From: Novosphingobium sp.
GTDB lineage: Bacteria; Pseudomonadota; Alphaproteobacteria; Sphingomonadales; Sphingomonadaceae
Direction of reading: 5' to 3'
Assembly (NCBI RefSeq): GCF_025351285.1
Contig: NZ_JANXWG010000053.1
Coordinates: forward strand, 1 to 64,000
Length of the DNA: 64,000 bases
Shown here: positions 26,641 to 34,840 of the stretch, in pieces
Numbering within the stretch: position 1 is the stretch's first letter
Layout: each line of letters opens with the position of its first letter
Program-made: the position numbers and the translations under genes
The notes under the pieces: generated by a model
What the model was told of the DNA's origin: nothing
What the model saw: only the letters and a program-made list of their open reading frames with translations
Databases searched by the model: none

Positions 26641-28812
26641 ATGAAACCCGGCCCGTCCGCCATATCCGCCTTGCTGGACGGGACTCATGCCGATCCGTTT
26701 TCGCTTTTGGGCATCCATGAAGGCCCACAAGGCGGCTTTGCGCGCGCGGTGCTGCCGGGGGCGGAGCGAGTGGAAGCGTTCGACCTGGCCGGCAAGTCGC
26801 TCAGCATTCTGGCTTGCGTGCACGACGGTGGGTTGTTCGAGGGCAAAGTCAGCAGCGGACCGCAACCAGTGCGCTACCACTGCCGCGCGGGCACACACGA
26901 ATGGCTAGTGACCGACCCTTACAGCTTCGCGCCGGTGCTCGGCCCGATCGATGATTTCCTGATCGCGCAAGGCACCCACCTAAGACTGTTCGACAAGATG
27001 GGCGCGCATCTGATTGAACATCAAGGCGTATCCGGCGTGCACTTCGCAGTCTGGGCGCCCAATGCGCGGCTGGTCAGCCTGCTGGGCGATTTCAACGACT
27101 GGGACCATCGCCGCCACCCGATGCGACGCCGCGCAGATATCGGCGTGTGGGAAGTGTTTATCCCCGAGATCGGCCTTGGCCGCGGCTACAAGTACCGCAT
27201 CGTTGCCGACGACGGCACGGTGCAACCACTCAAGGCCGATCCTTACGCCTTCGCTGCTGAGCTACGCCCCGCCACCGCCTCTATTGTCGCCGATCCTCGC
27301 AAGGCCGATTGGGGCGACGAGGCCCACCGCGCCTATTGGGCCTCGGTCGATCCACGCCGACAGCCGATTTCTATCTACGAAGTCCACCCCGGATCGTGGC
27401 AGCGCGACGACAACGGCTGGTTCCTGACCTGGGACGCGATGGCGGAACGGCTTATCCCCTACGTGGTGGATATGGGCTTCACCCACATCGAATTCCTGCC
27501 CGTTTCCGAACATCCGTACGATCCAAGCTGGGGATATCAGGCGACCGGGCTTTACGCTCCTTCGGCGCGGTTCGGCGATGCGCTGGGCTTCGCGCGCTTC
27601 GTCGATGGCGCGCACCGCGCCGGGATCGGCGTGCTGATCGACTGGGTGCCCGCGCACTTCCCGACCGACGCCTTCGGGCTCGCGCATTTCGACGGCACCG
27701 CGCTGTATGAACACGCCGATCCGCGCCTTGGCTTCCACCCCGACTGGAACACCGCGATCTACAATTTCGGCCGGCGCGAGGTCGAAAGCTTCCTCGTCAA
27801 CAACGCGCTGTTCTGGGCCGAACGCTACCATGTCGATGGCTTGCGCGTCGATGCAGTCGCCTCGATGCTCTACCGCGATTACAGCCGCAAGGCCGGCGAA
27901 TGGATCCCCAACGAGCAGGGCGGGCGCGAAAACTGGGAGGCGGTGAACTTCCTGCGCGCGATGAACGCAGCGGTCTATGCCAGCCACCCAGGCGTGATGA
28001 CGATCGCCGAGGAATCGACTTCGTGGCCCGGCGTCACGCTGCCCACCGACACGGCCAAGACCAGTCTCGGCTTCGGGTTCAAGTGGAACATGGGCTTCAT
28101 GCACGACACGCTGAAGTACATGGCGCGCGAACCCGCGCACCGGCGGTTCCATCACGACGAGATCACCTTCGGCCTCGTCTATGCCTTTGCCGAGAACTTC
28201 GTGCTGCCGCTGAGCCATGACGAGGTGGTCCACGGCAAGGGCTCGCTGCTGAACAAGATGAGCGGCGATCAATGGCAGAAATTCGCCACTTTGCGCGCCT
28301 ATTACGCCATGATGTGGGGCTATCCGGGCAAGAAGCTGCTGTTCATGGGGCAGGAGTTTGCGCAGCAGCGTGAATGGAGCGAGGAGCGCGCGCTCGATTG
28401 GGACCTGCTCGATGCGCCCCAAGTATCCAACCGCCACGCCGGGGTTCGCAGCTTCGTGCGCGATCTCAACCGGCTCTACCGCGCCACTCCTGCGCTTCAC
28501 GCGCGCGATTGCGAGGCCGAGGGGTTCGCATGGCTGATCGTGGATGACGCCGCCAACTCGGTGTTCGCCTGGTTGCGCAAGGCGCCCGACGCCAACCCGG
28601 TGATGATCGTGAGCAACATGACCCCGGTCCAGCGCGATTTCTACCGCGTGCCGCTGCCGCATGACGGGGTGTGGCGCGAAGTTCTGAACAGCGATGCCGC
28701 AATCTACGGCGGCAGCGGCACGGGCAATCTCGGGCAAGTCACCGCCAGCGGCGGCGAGGCCGAGATGGTGCTGCCGGGGCTGTCCACGATGATGTTCGAA
28801 TATCAACGATAA
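26641..28812 (+). CDS. glgB: 1,4-alpha-glucan branching enzyme
   Basis: A 723-residue GH13 enzyme that introduces alpha-1,6 branches into glycogen. An N-terminal CBM48-like region (GVHFAVWAPNARLVSLLGDF) precedes the catalytic barrel with VDGLRVDAVASMLYRDYSRK (nucleophile Asp), MTIAEESTSWPGVT (acid/base Glu) and LPLSHDEVVHGKGS. I chose ATG 26641 (MKPGPSAISALLDG) because the ORF start at 26593 overlaps glgP by 38 bases and adds residues that do not fit the family. It is 10 bases after glgP and 21 bases before glgC. Confidence 0.94.
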   Translation: MKPGPSAISALLDGTHADPFSLLGIHEGPQGGFARAVLPGAERVEAFDLAGKSLSILACVHDGGLFEGKVSSGPQPVRYHCRAGTHEWLVTDPYSFAPVLGPIDDFLIAQGTHLRLFDKMGAHLIEHQGVSGVHFAVWAPNARLVSLLGDFNDWDHRRHPMRRRADIGVWEVFIPEIGLGRGYKYRIVADDGTVQPLKADPYAFAAELRPATASIVADPRKADWGDEAHRAYWASVDPRRQPISIYEVHPGSWQRDDNGWFLTWDAMAERLIPYVVDMGFTHIEFLPVSEHPYDPSWGYQATGLYAPSARFGDALGFARFVDGAHRAGIGVLIDWVPAHFPTDAFGLAHFDGTALYEHADPRLGFHPDWNTAIYNFGRREVESFLVNNALFWAERYHVDGLRVDAVASMLYRDYSRKAGEWIPNEQGGRENWEAVNFLRAMNAAVYASHPGVMTIAEESTSWPGVTLPTDTAKTSLGFGFKWNMGFMHDTLKYMAREPAHRRFHHDEITFGLVYAFAENFVLPLSHDEVVHGKGSLLNKMSGDQWQKFATLRAYYAMMWGYPGKKLLFMGQEFAQQREWSEERALDWDLLDAPQVSNRHAGVRSFVRDLNRLYRATPALHARDCEAEGFAWLIVDDAANSVFAWLRKAPDANPVMIVSNMTPVQRDFYRVPLPHDGVWREVLNSDAAIYGGSGTGNLGQVTASGGEAEMVLPGLSTMMFEYQR

Positions 28813-28833
28813 CAAGGGGCGAGGGACGGGCAA

Positions 28834-30090
28834 ATGGAGACAAGACGAGCATCCCCACTGGCGCGCGATGCGATGGCTTATGTGCTGGCGGGCGGGCGCG
28901 GCAGCCGCCTGATGGAACTGACCGACCGCCGCGCCAAGCCCGCGGTCTATTTCGGCGGCATGAGCCGGATCGTGGATTTCGCGCTGTCGAACGCAATCAA
29001 TTCGGGCATCCGCCGGATCGGCGTAGCCACGCAGTACAAGGCGCATTCGCTGATCCGTCACATGCAGCGCGCGTGGAACTTCATGCGGCCGGAACGCAAC
29101 GAAAGCTTCGATATCCTGCCCGCCAGCCAGCGCATCGATGAATTGCACTGGTATGAAGGCACGGCCGATGCGGTGTTCCAGAACATCGACATCATCGAAA
29201 GCCATGCGCCCAAGTACATGGTCATCCTCGCGGGGGATCACATCTACAAGATGGACTACGAATTGATGCTGCAGCAGCACGTCGATTCGGGGGCAGACGT
29301 CACGATCGGCTGTCTGGTGGTGCCGCGCGAGGAGGCCAAAGGCTTCGGCGTGATGGCGGTGGACGCGGCGGGCACGATCACGCAGTTCGTGGAAAAGCCC
29401 AAGGACCCACCCGGAATTCCCGGCGATCCCGATCATTCGCTCGCATCGATGGGTATCTACGTGTTTGAAACCGCATTTCTGTTCGAGGAACTGCGGCGCG
29501 ACGCGGCCGATCCCAATTCCAGCCGCGATTTCGGTGGCGATATCATCCCGCACATCGTCAAGCACGGCAAGGCGGTGGCGCATCGCTTTACCCAAAGCTG
29601 CATCCGCGCGGCCGAGGAAATCGAGGAATACTGGCGCGACGTCGGTACGCTCGACGCCTATTTCGAAGCCAATCTCGACCTGACCGACGTGGTGCCCAAG
29701 CTCAACCTGTATGATCGCGACTGGCCGATCTGGACCGACCAGATCGTCGCGGCGCCGGCCAAGTTCGTCCACGACGAGGAAGGCCGGCGCGGCCAGGCGA
29801 TCAGTTCGCTGATCAGCCAAGATTGCATCGTCTCGGGATCGCTGGCGCGGCGCAGCCTGCTGTTCACCGGGGTCAAGATGGGCAGCTTCTCCAGCGTCGA
29901 TGAAGGCGTGATCCTGCCTTACTGCAACATCGGCCGCAACGCGCGGTTGTCGAAGGTGATCATCGATTCGGGCGTGCGCATTCCCGAAGGTCTGGTGGTG
30001 GGCGAAGACCCCAAACTCGACGCACGCCGCTTCCGCCGCACCGACAAGGGCGTGTGCCTGATCACCAGGGACATGATCGACAAGCTGTGA
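28834..30090 (+). CDS. glgC: Glucose-1-phosphate adenylyltransferase
   Basis: A 418-residue ADP-glucose pyrophosphorylase, the committed step of glycogen synthesis. The nucleotide-binding motif [20 protein letters not shown], the [15 protein letters not shown]-like segment ([14 protein letters not shown]) and [15 protein letters not shown] are present, with a C-terminal left-handed beta-helix region ([20 protein letters not shown]). Bacterial GlgC is usually allosterically controlled by glycolytic intermediates. It is followed by a twin REP-like element and then glgA. Confidence 0.96.
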   Translation: METRRASPLARDAMAYVLAGGRGSRLMELTDRRAKPAVYFGGMSRIVDFALSNAINSGIRRIGVATQYKAHSLIRHMQRAWNFMRPERNESFDILPASQRIDELHWYEGTADAVFQNIDIIESHAPKYMVILAGDHIYKMDYELMLQQHVDSGADVTIGCLVVPREEAKGFGVMAVDAAGTITQFVEKPKDPPGIPGDPDHSLASMGIYVFETAFLFEELRRDAADPNSSRDFGGDIIPHIVKHGKAVAHRFTQSCIRAAEEIEEYWRDVGTLDAYFEANLDLTDVVPKLNLYDRDWPIWTDQIVAAPAKFVHDEEGRRGQAISSLISQDCIVSGSLARRSLLFTGVKMGSFSSVDEGVILPYCNIGRNARLSKVIIDSGVRIPEGLVVGEDPKLDARRFRRTDKGVCLITRDMIDKL

Positions 30091-30114
30091 GATTGGTCGT
30101 CGCCCCGCAAACTC

Positions 30115-30208
30115 CTGTCATGCTGAACTTGTTTCAGCATCCATCATGCCGCACGGCGATGTCGTTCGAGGACGAGAGATGGACCCTGAAACAAGTTCAG
30201 GGTGACGG
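30115..30208. repeat. Twin REP-like palindrome pair (type B)
   Basis: Two inverted units: ATGCTGAA...TTCAGCAT (hairpin 30120-30140) and ACCCTGAA...TTCAGGGT (30183-30203), with cores CTTGT and ACAAG. Stem bases differ but remain paired in each unit, and outer flanks (TGTCA, CCATC) are shared in inverted form. It lies inside the glycogen operon between glgC and glgA and is unrelated in sequence to the element at 13456-13540. Confidence 0.75.
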
Positions 30209-30226
30209 AATAGACGGCAGGTCGGC

Positions 30227-31696
30227 ATGACACTCAACGTCCTTTCGGTCGCCTCCGAGGCGGTGCCGCTGATCAAGACCGGCGGGCTGGCCGACGTGGC
30301 TGGCGCGCTGCCGGCCGCGCTCGCGCCGCACGGCGTGGCGATGACCACGATGCTCCCCGGCTATCCGGCGGTAATCGCCAGGGCGGGCAAGTTGCGCGTG
30401 GTGCATCGCTGGGATTCGCTGCTGGGCGAACCGGCGCGGTTGCTGGCGGGAGCGATCGGCGCAAACAAGCTGCTGGTGCTCGATGCGCCCGCATATTTCA
30501 CGCGTGATGGCGGGCCTTATGGCGATCCGGCGGGCAAGGACTGGCCCGACAACGGCCGCCGCTTCGCCGCATTCGGACGCGCAGCGGCGGATGTGGCAAG
30601 CGGCGCAGTGAAGGGCCAGCGCTTCGATCTGGTCCACGCGCACGACTGGCAGGCGGCGATGGCGCTTGCCTACTTGCGCTATGCCCCGTTTGATCCGGCC
30701 GCGCGCGTGCCGGGCGTGATGACGATCCACAACATGGCGTTCCAGGGCTGGTTCGAAGCGGCGCTGTTCGACCGGCTCGAACTGCCGCGCGGGGCCTGGT
30801 CGATCGAGGGCGTGGAGAGCTACGGCGGGGTCGGCTTCCTCAAGGCCGGGCTGCAACTGGCGCAGATGGTGACCACCGTCAGCCCCAGCTACGCCGCCGA
30901 AATCCGCACCCCCGAAGGCGGCATGGGGCTCGACGGGCTGATCGTCAGCCGCGGCGACAGGTCGCGCGGCGTGGTCAACGGCATCGACATTGCCGAATGG
31001 AACCCCGCGACAGATCCGGCGCTGGCCGCGCGCTTCACTGCGCGCACGCTGGGCAAGCGCGCGGCCAACAAGCGCGCGCTCGAAGCCGAGTTCGGGCTGG
31101 ACCCGGACGCCAATGATTCTGGGGGCCCCTTGTTCATCGTCATTACCCGGCTGACCTGGCAGAAGGGCATGGACGTGCTGCCCGAAGTGCTCGACCACCT
31201 CGTCGGCAACGGTGCGCGGCTGGCGCTACTGGGGTCGGGCGATGCCTCGCTCGAAGCGGCGCTGCGCAGCGGCGCGGCGCGGCATCCAGGCCGGATCGGC
31301 ATCCGCGTGGGCTATGACGAGGCGCTGTCGCACCGCATGCAGGCAGGCGGCGATGCCATCCTGGTGCCCAGCCGCTTCGAACCGTGCGGGCTGACCCAGC
31401 TTTACGGGCTGCGCTACGGCTGCGTGCCCGTGGTCAGCCGCACTGGCGGGCTGGCGGACACCGTGATCGACGCCAACCCCGCCGCGCTTGCCGCCGGGGT
31501 GGCAACGGGCGTACAGTTTTCGGGCGTCAACTACCACGGCCTCGCCGCCGCAATCGGGCGCACGGTGGCGCTTTACCGCCAGCCCGAACAGTGGCGCCGC
31601 ATCCAGCGCAACGGCATGGCCAGCGACGTTTCGTGGAGCCGCAGCGGCGGTGAATACGCCGCGATCTACCGCCAGTTGGTGGCGGAGGCGGCTTGA
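30227..31696 (+). CDS. glgA: Glycogen synthase (ADP-glucose)
   Basis: A 489-residue GT5 glycogen synthase that extends alpha-1,4 glucan chains with ADP-glucose. The substrate-binding KTGGLADVAGALPAALAPHG motif lies near residue 15, VHAHDWQAAMALAYL and MTIHNMAFQGWF follow, and the GT-B C-terminal half carries ITRLTWQKGMDVL and VPSRFEPCGLTQLYGLRYG. The glgX TTG start overlaps its stop by 3 bases within TTGA. A REP-like element separates it from glgC, which may reduce read-through. Confidence 0.96.
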   Translation: MTLNVLSVASEAVPLIKTGGLADVAGALPAALAPHGVAMTTMLPGYPAVIARAGKLRVVHRWDSLLGEPARLLAGAIGANKLLVLDAPAYFTRDGGPYGDPAGKDWPDNGRRFAAFGRAAADVASGAVKGQRFDLVHAHDWQAAMALAYLRYAPFDPAARVPGVMTIHNMAFQGWFEAALFDRLELPRGAWSIEGVESYGGVGFLKAGLQLAQMVTTVSPSYAAEIRTPEGGMGLDGLIVSRGDRSRGVVNGIDIAEWNPATDPALAARFTARTLGKRAANKRALEAEFGLDPDANDSGGPLFIVITRLTWQKGMDVLPEVLDHLVGNGARLALLGSGDASLEAALRSGAARHPGRIGIRVGYDEALSHRMQAGGDAILVPSRFEPCGLTQLYGLRYGCVPVVSRTGGLADTVIDANPAALAAGVATGVQFSGVNYHGLAAAIGRTVALYRQPEQWRRIQRNGMASDVSWSRSGGEYAAIYRQLVAEAA

Positions 31697-33510
31697 CCAC
31701 GCCGCTGGGCGCGTCGGTTGCGGACGGGTGCACCCGCTTCGCCGTGCGCTCGCCCAATGCCGAGGCAGTGTGGCTGTGCCTGTTCGATGGGGACGAGGAA
31801 CGCCGCCTTTCCATGACGCTTGCGGAAGAAGACTGGTTAATCGAACTGCCCGGCGAATTGTCCGGCCAACGCTACGGCTACCGCGCAGATGGCGAATGGG
31901 CGCCCGAGCGTGGCGCATGGTTCGATCCGGCCAAGCTGCTGGTCGATCCCTATGCGCTCGAACTCGATCGGCCGTTCGTCCAGTCGCCGTGGCTCACGGT
32001 TCAGGGCCACGACACCGCGGCGATCGTCCCGCGCGCGATCGTCCCCGGCGTGCTGCCAGACGTGCCCCGCGAACCGCCCCGCTTCATGCGTGGCGGGCTG
32101 GTCTACGAACTGAACGTACGCGGCTTCACCATGCTGCACCCCGACATTCCGCCCGAGCAGCGCGGCACGATCGCCGCGCTTGCCCACCCGGCGGTGATCG
32201 CGCATCTGCGCAAGATCGGGGTGAGCGCGGTCGAACTGATGCCCGTGGTGGCGTGGATCGATGAACGGCACTTGCCCCCGCTCGGGCTGGCCAACGCCTG
32301 GGGGTACAACCCCGTGGCATTCATGGCGCTCGATCCGCGACTTGCGCCCGGCGGTGTGACCGAATTGCGCGAGACGGTGGCGGCTCTGCACCGCGAAGGG
32401 ATCGGCGTCATCCTCGATCTGGTGTTCAACCACACCGGCGAGAGCGACATCCACGGCGGCACGCTGTCCTTGCGCGGGCTCGACAACGCGGCTTACTCGC
32501 ACGCACCAGACAGCAGCCTGATCAACGACACCGGCTGCGGCAACACGCTCGACTTCGCGCAACCGGCCGTCCGCCGCCTGACACTCGACAGCTTGCGCCA
32601 TTTCGTGCGCCACTGCGGCGTCGACGGCTTTCGCTTCGATCTCGCCCCGATCATGGCACGCGGCCCGGGCTTCGCGTCCGACGCCCCGATCTTCGCCGAA
32701 ATCGCCGCCGACCCGTGGCTTGCTGACCGGATCATGATCGCCGAACCATGGGATATCGGCCCCGGCGGCTACCAACTCGGCCGGTTCCCCGAAAACTGGT
32801 TCGAATGGAACGACCGCTACCGCGACGACGTGCGCCGGTTCTGGCGTGGAGATGCGGGCGTAGGCGAACTCGCCACGCGGCTGGCGGGATCCTCGGACGT
32901 GTTCGGCAGCGACTGCCGCAGCGTCAACTTCCTCGCCGCGCACGATGGCTTCACGCTGGCCGACACCGTCGCGTACGAGCACAAGCACAACCACGCCAAC
33001 GGCGAGGACAACCGCGACGGCCATGGCGAGAACCTGTCGTGGAACAACGGCATCGAAGGCGAGAGCGACGATCCTGCCGTACTCGCCGCCCGTGCCGCTG
33101 ATCTCCGCGCGCTTCAGGCCACGCTGCTCGGCTCCACCGGCACCGTGATGATCACCGCCGGCGACGAATTCGGCCGCACCCAGCGCGGCAACAACAACGC
33201 CTACGCACAAGACAACGCGCTAAGCTGGATCGACTGGACAGCGCGCGACCTGGCGCTGGAGAACCACTTCGCCACGCTGGCCCAATGGCGCGCCACTCGT
33301 GCCGGATGGTTCGCGCAATTCCCCGCCTCGGGCGAATGGCAGCGGCTCGATGGACAACCGATGACCGTGGCCGATTGGGAAAACCCCGCCACCCCCGGCC
33401 TGCGCTACGTTTCGACCGACCCTTTGCGGCCCTATGCGTTCACGATCGGCCGCGCCGCCCGCAACGTCATTTCGCCGGCTTCCAGTGCTGCGCCTGGCAG
33501 AAAAACATGA
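31693..33510 (+). CDS. glgX: Glycogen debranching protein
   Basis: A 605-residue GH13 isoamylase-type enzyme that removes alpha-1,6 branches left by phosphorylase. A CBM48-like N-terminus (CTRFAVRSPNAEAVWLCLFD) precedes the barrel with VILDLVFNHTGES, GVDGFRFDLAPIM and MIAEPWDIGPGGYQLG; the C-terminal domain is short, ending ISPASSAAPGRKT. The start is TTG 31693, overlapping the glgA stop. Its 3' end overlaps the convergent DUF2147 gene by 44 bases, so the final residues may not be ancestral. Confidence 0.93.
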   Translation: MTTPLGASVADGCTRFAVRSPNAEAVWLCLFDGDEERRLSMTLAEEDWLIELPGELSGQRYGYRADGEWAPERGAWFDPAKLLVDPYALELDRPFVQSPWLTVQGHDTAAIVPRAIVPGVLPDVPREPPRFMRGGLVYELNVRGFTMLHPDIPPEQRGTIAALAHPAVIAHLRKIGVSAVELMPVVAWIDERHLPPLGLANAWGYNPVAFMALDPRLAPGGVTELRETVAALHREGIGVILDLVFNHTGESDIHGGTLSLRGLDNAAYSHAPDSSLINDTGCGNTLDFAQPAVRRLTLDSLRHFVRHCGVDGFRFDLAPIMARGPGFASDAPIFAEIAADPWLADRIMIAEPWDIGPGGYQLGRFPENWFEWNDRYRDDVRRFWRGDAGVGELATRLAGSSDVFGSDCRSVNFLAAHDGFTLADTVAYEHKHNHANGEDNRDGHGENLSWNNGIEGESDDPAVLAARAADLRALQATLLGSTGTVMITAGDEFGRTQRGNNNAYAQDNALSWIDWTARDLALENHFATLAQWRATRAGWFAQFPASGEWQRLDGQPMTVADWENPATPGLRYVSTDPLRPYAFTIGRAARNVISPASSAAPGRKT

Positions 33511-33874
33511 TGCAGCCCTTCACATTGAGCCCGCCCGGTTCACGCTTGAGGATCGACTTGTAGGTCTTGCCATGCTCGGGATCGTAGATCGTCCCGCGCC
33601 AGTCTCCGCCGGCATCGTTGAAGCCGGTCAGGATTTCCAGCCCTTGCACCGGCCGGTTGCGCAGCTTCGGATCGGGGTTGAACTTGTCGTGCGGCGGGCC
33701 ATCGGGGGTGGGCGCGAGGATTCGCGCGACCCGCCCGCACACCACTTTGCCGCAACGTTCGATCGAGATGATCGAGCGCCCGCCCTCGGTCAGCCAGCGC
33801 CCCTCGATCGGCTCGGCCGCCAACGCCGGCGTGGCAAAACTCAGCAACAGCAGTGGCAGCAACACTCGACGCAT
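33467..33874 (-). CDS. DUF2147 domain-containing exported protein
   Basis: A 135-residue periplasmic or outer-membrane-associated protein. The signal peptide MRRVLLPLLLLSFATPALA is followed by a DUF2147 domain (EGRWLTEGGRSIISIERCGK, GGDWRGTIYDPEHGKTYKSI, LNVKGCIMFFCQAQHW), a lipocalin-like beta-barrel fold of unknown ligand. Conserved cysteines may form disulfides. The start ATG 33874 has GAGG 8 bases upstream; the ORF to 33895 adds seven residues without support. Convergent with glgX, overlapping it by 44 bases, and divergent from the MTA phosphorylase. Confidence 0.9.
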   Translation of the reverse strand: MRRVLLPLLLLSFATPALAAEPIEGRWLTEGGRSIISIERCGKVVCGRVARILAPTPDGPPHDKFNPDPKLRNRPVQGLEILTGFNDAGGDWRGTIYDPEHGKTYKSILKREPGGLNVKGCIMFFCQAQHWKPAK

Positions 33875-33915
33875 GGCACATCCTCGAAGACGCAAACGAA
33901 AGCCGAATCAACTTC

Positions 33916-34800
33916 ATGACCAAAGCACAATGGACGCTGGGAATCATCGGTGGATCGGGTCTTTACGCGATCGACAGCCTACAGGAAGCTGAATGGCGCA
34001 CCGTCGATACGCCGTGGGGCGCGCCGTCTGATCAGGTGCTCCATGGCCGCATCGGCGATGTGGCGCTGCGTTTCCTGCCGCGCCACGGGCGAGGGCATCG
34101 CATCCCCCCGCACGAAGTCAACTCCCGCGCCAATATCGATGCGCTCAAGCGCTGCGGCTGCACCGATGTGCTGGCCATTTCCTCGATCGGATCGCTGCGC
34201 GAAGAACTGCCGCCGGGCCATTTCGTGGTGGTCGATCAGTTCATCGACCGCACTGTAAGCCGCCCATCCAGCTTCTTCGGCACCGGCATGGTCGCGCATG
34301 TGTCGATGGCCGAACCGGTGTGCCCGCGCTTGTCGGGCTTCGCGGCAGAGGCAGTGCGCGCGGCCGGCGGTGCGGTGACGCAAGGCGGCACGTACCTCGC
34401 GATGGAAGGGCCACAATTCTCCAGCCGCGCCGAAAGCCTGCTGTTCCGCCAGTGGGGCGCCCACGTGATCGGCATGACCGCGATGCCCGAAGCCCGCCTC
34501 GCGCGCGAAGCAGAACTGCCTTACGCGCTGATCGGCATGGTCACCGATTACGACTGCTGGCGCGAGGAACATGCCTTCGTGGAGGTCAGCGAAGTGATCG
34601 CGCAGATGGGTCGCAACGGCACGGTGGCGCGGGCGGCGGTGGAACGGTTCGTGGCGCTGCTGCCGGCCACACGCGAGGCCTCTCCGCTCGACACCGTGCT
34701 CGATCACGCGCTGATCACCGCCCCCGAAGCGCGCGATCCGGCGATGCTGGCCAGGCTCGATGCGGTGGCCGGGCGGGTGCTGGACAAGCCACCCGCATAA
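33916..34800 (+). CDS. mtnP: S-methyl-5'-thioadenosine phosphorylase
   Basis: A 294-residue nucleoside phosphorylase that cleaves methylthioadenosine from polyamine or homoserine-lactone synthesis to adenine and 5-methylthioribose-1-phosphate. Diagnostic pieces: GIIGGSGLYAID, HEVNSRANIDALKRCG, AMEGPQFSSRAES, and MTAMPEARLAREAELPYALI followed by MVTDYDCWREEH, which is nearly identical in pattern to the human MTAP signature. The start at ATG 33916 matches the family N-terminus (MTKAQWTLGIIGGSG). It is divergent from the DUF2147 gene with 41 bases between. Confidence 0.93.
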   Translation: MTKAQWTLGIIGGSGLYAIDSLQEAEWRTVDTPWGAPSDQVLHGRIGDVALRFLPRHGRGHRIPPHEVNSRANIDALKRCGCTDVLAISSIGSLREELPPGHFVVVDQFIDRTVSRPSSFFGTGMVAHVSMAEPVCPRLSGFAAEAVRAAGGAVTQGGTYLAMEGPQFSSRAESLLFRQWGAHVIGMTAMPEARLAREAELPYALIGMVTDYDCWREEHAFVEVSEVIAQMGRNGTVARAAVERFVALLPATREASPLDTVLDHALITAPEARDPAMLARLDAVAGRVLDKPPA

Positions 34801-34840
34801 AACGCGTCTTGCGGCACGGGGCTTGCGCTCGCCTTGTAAT

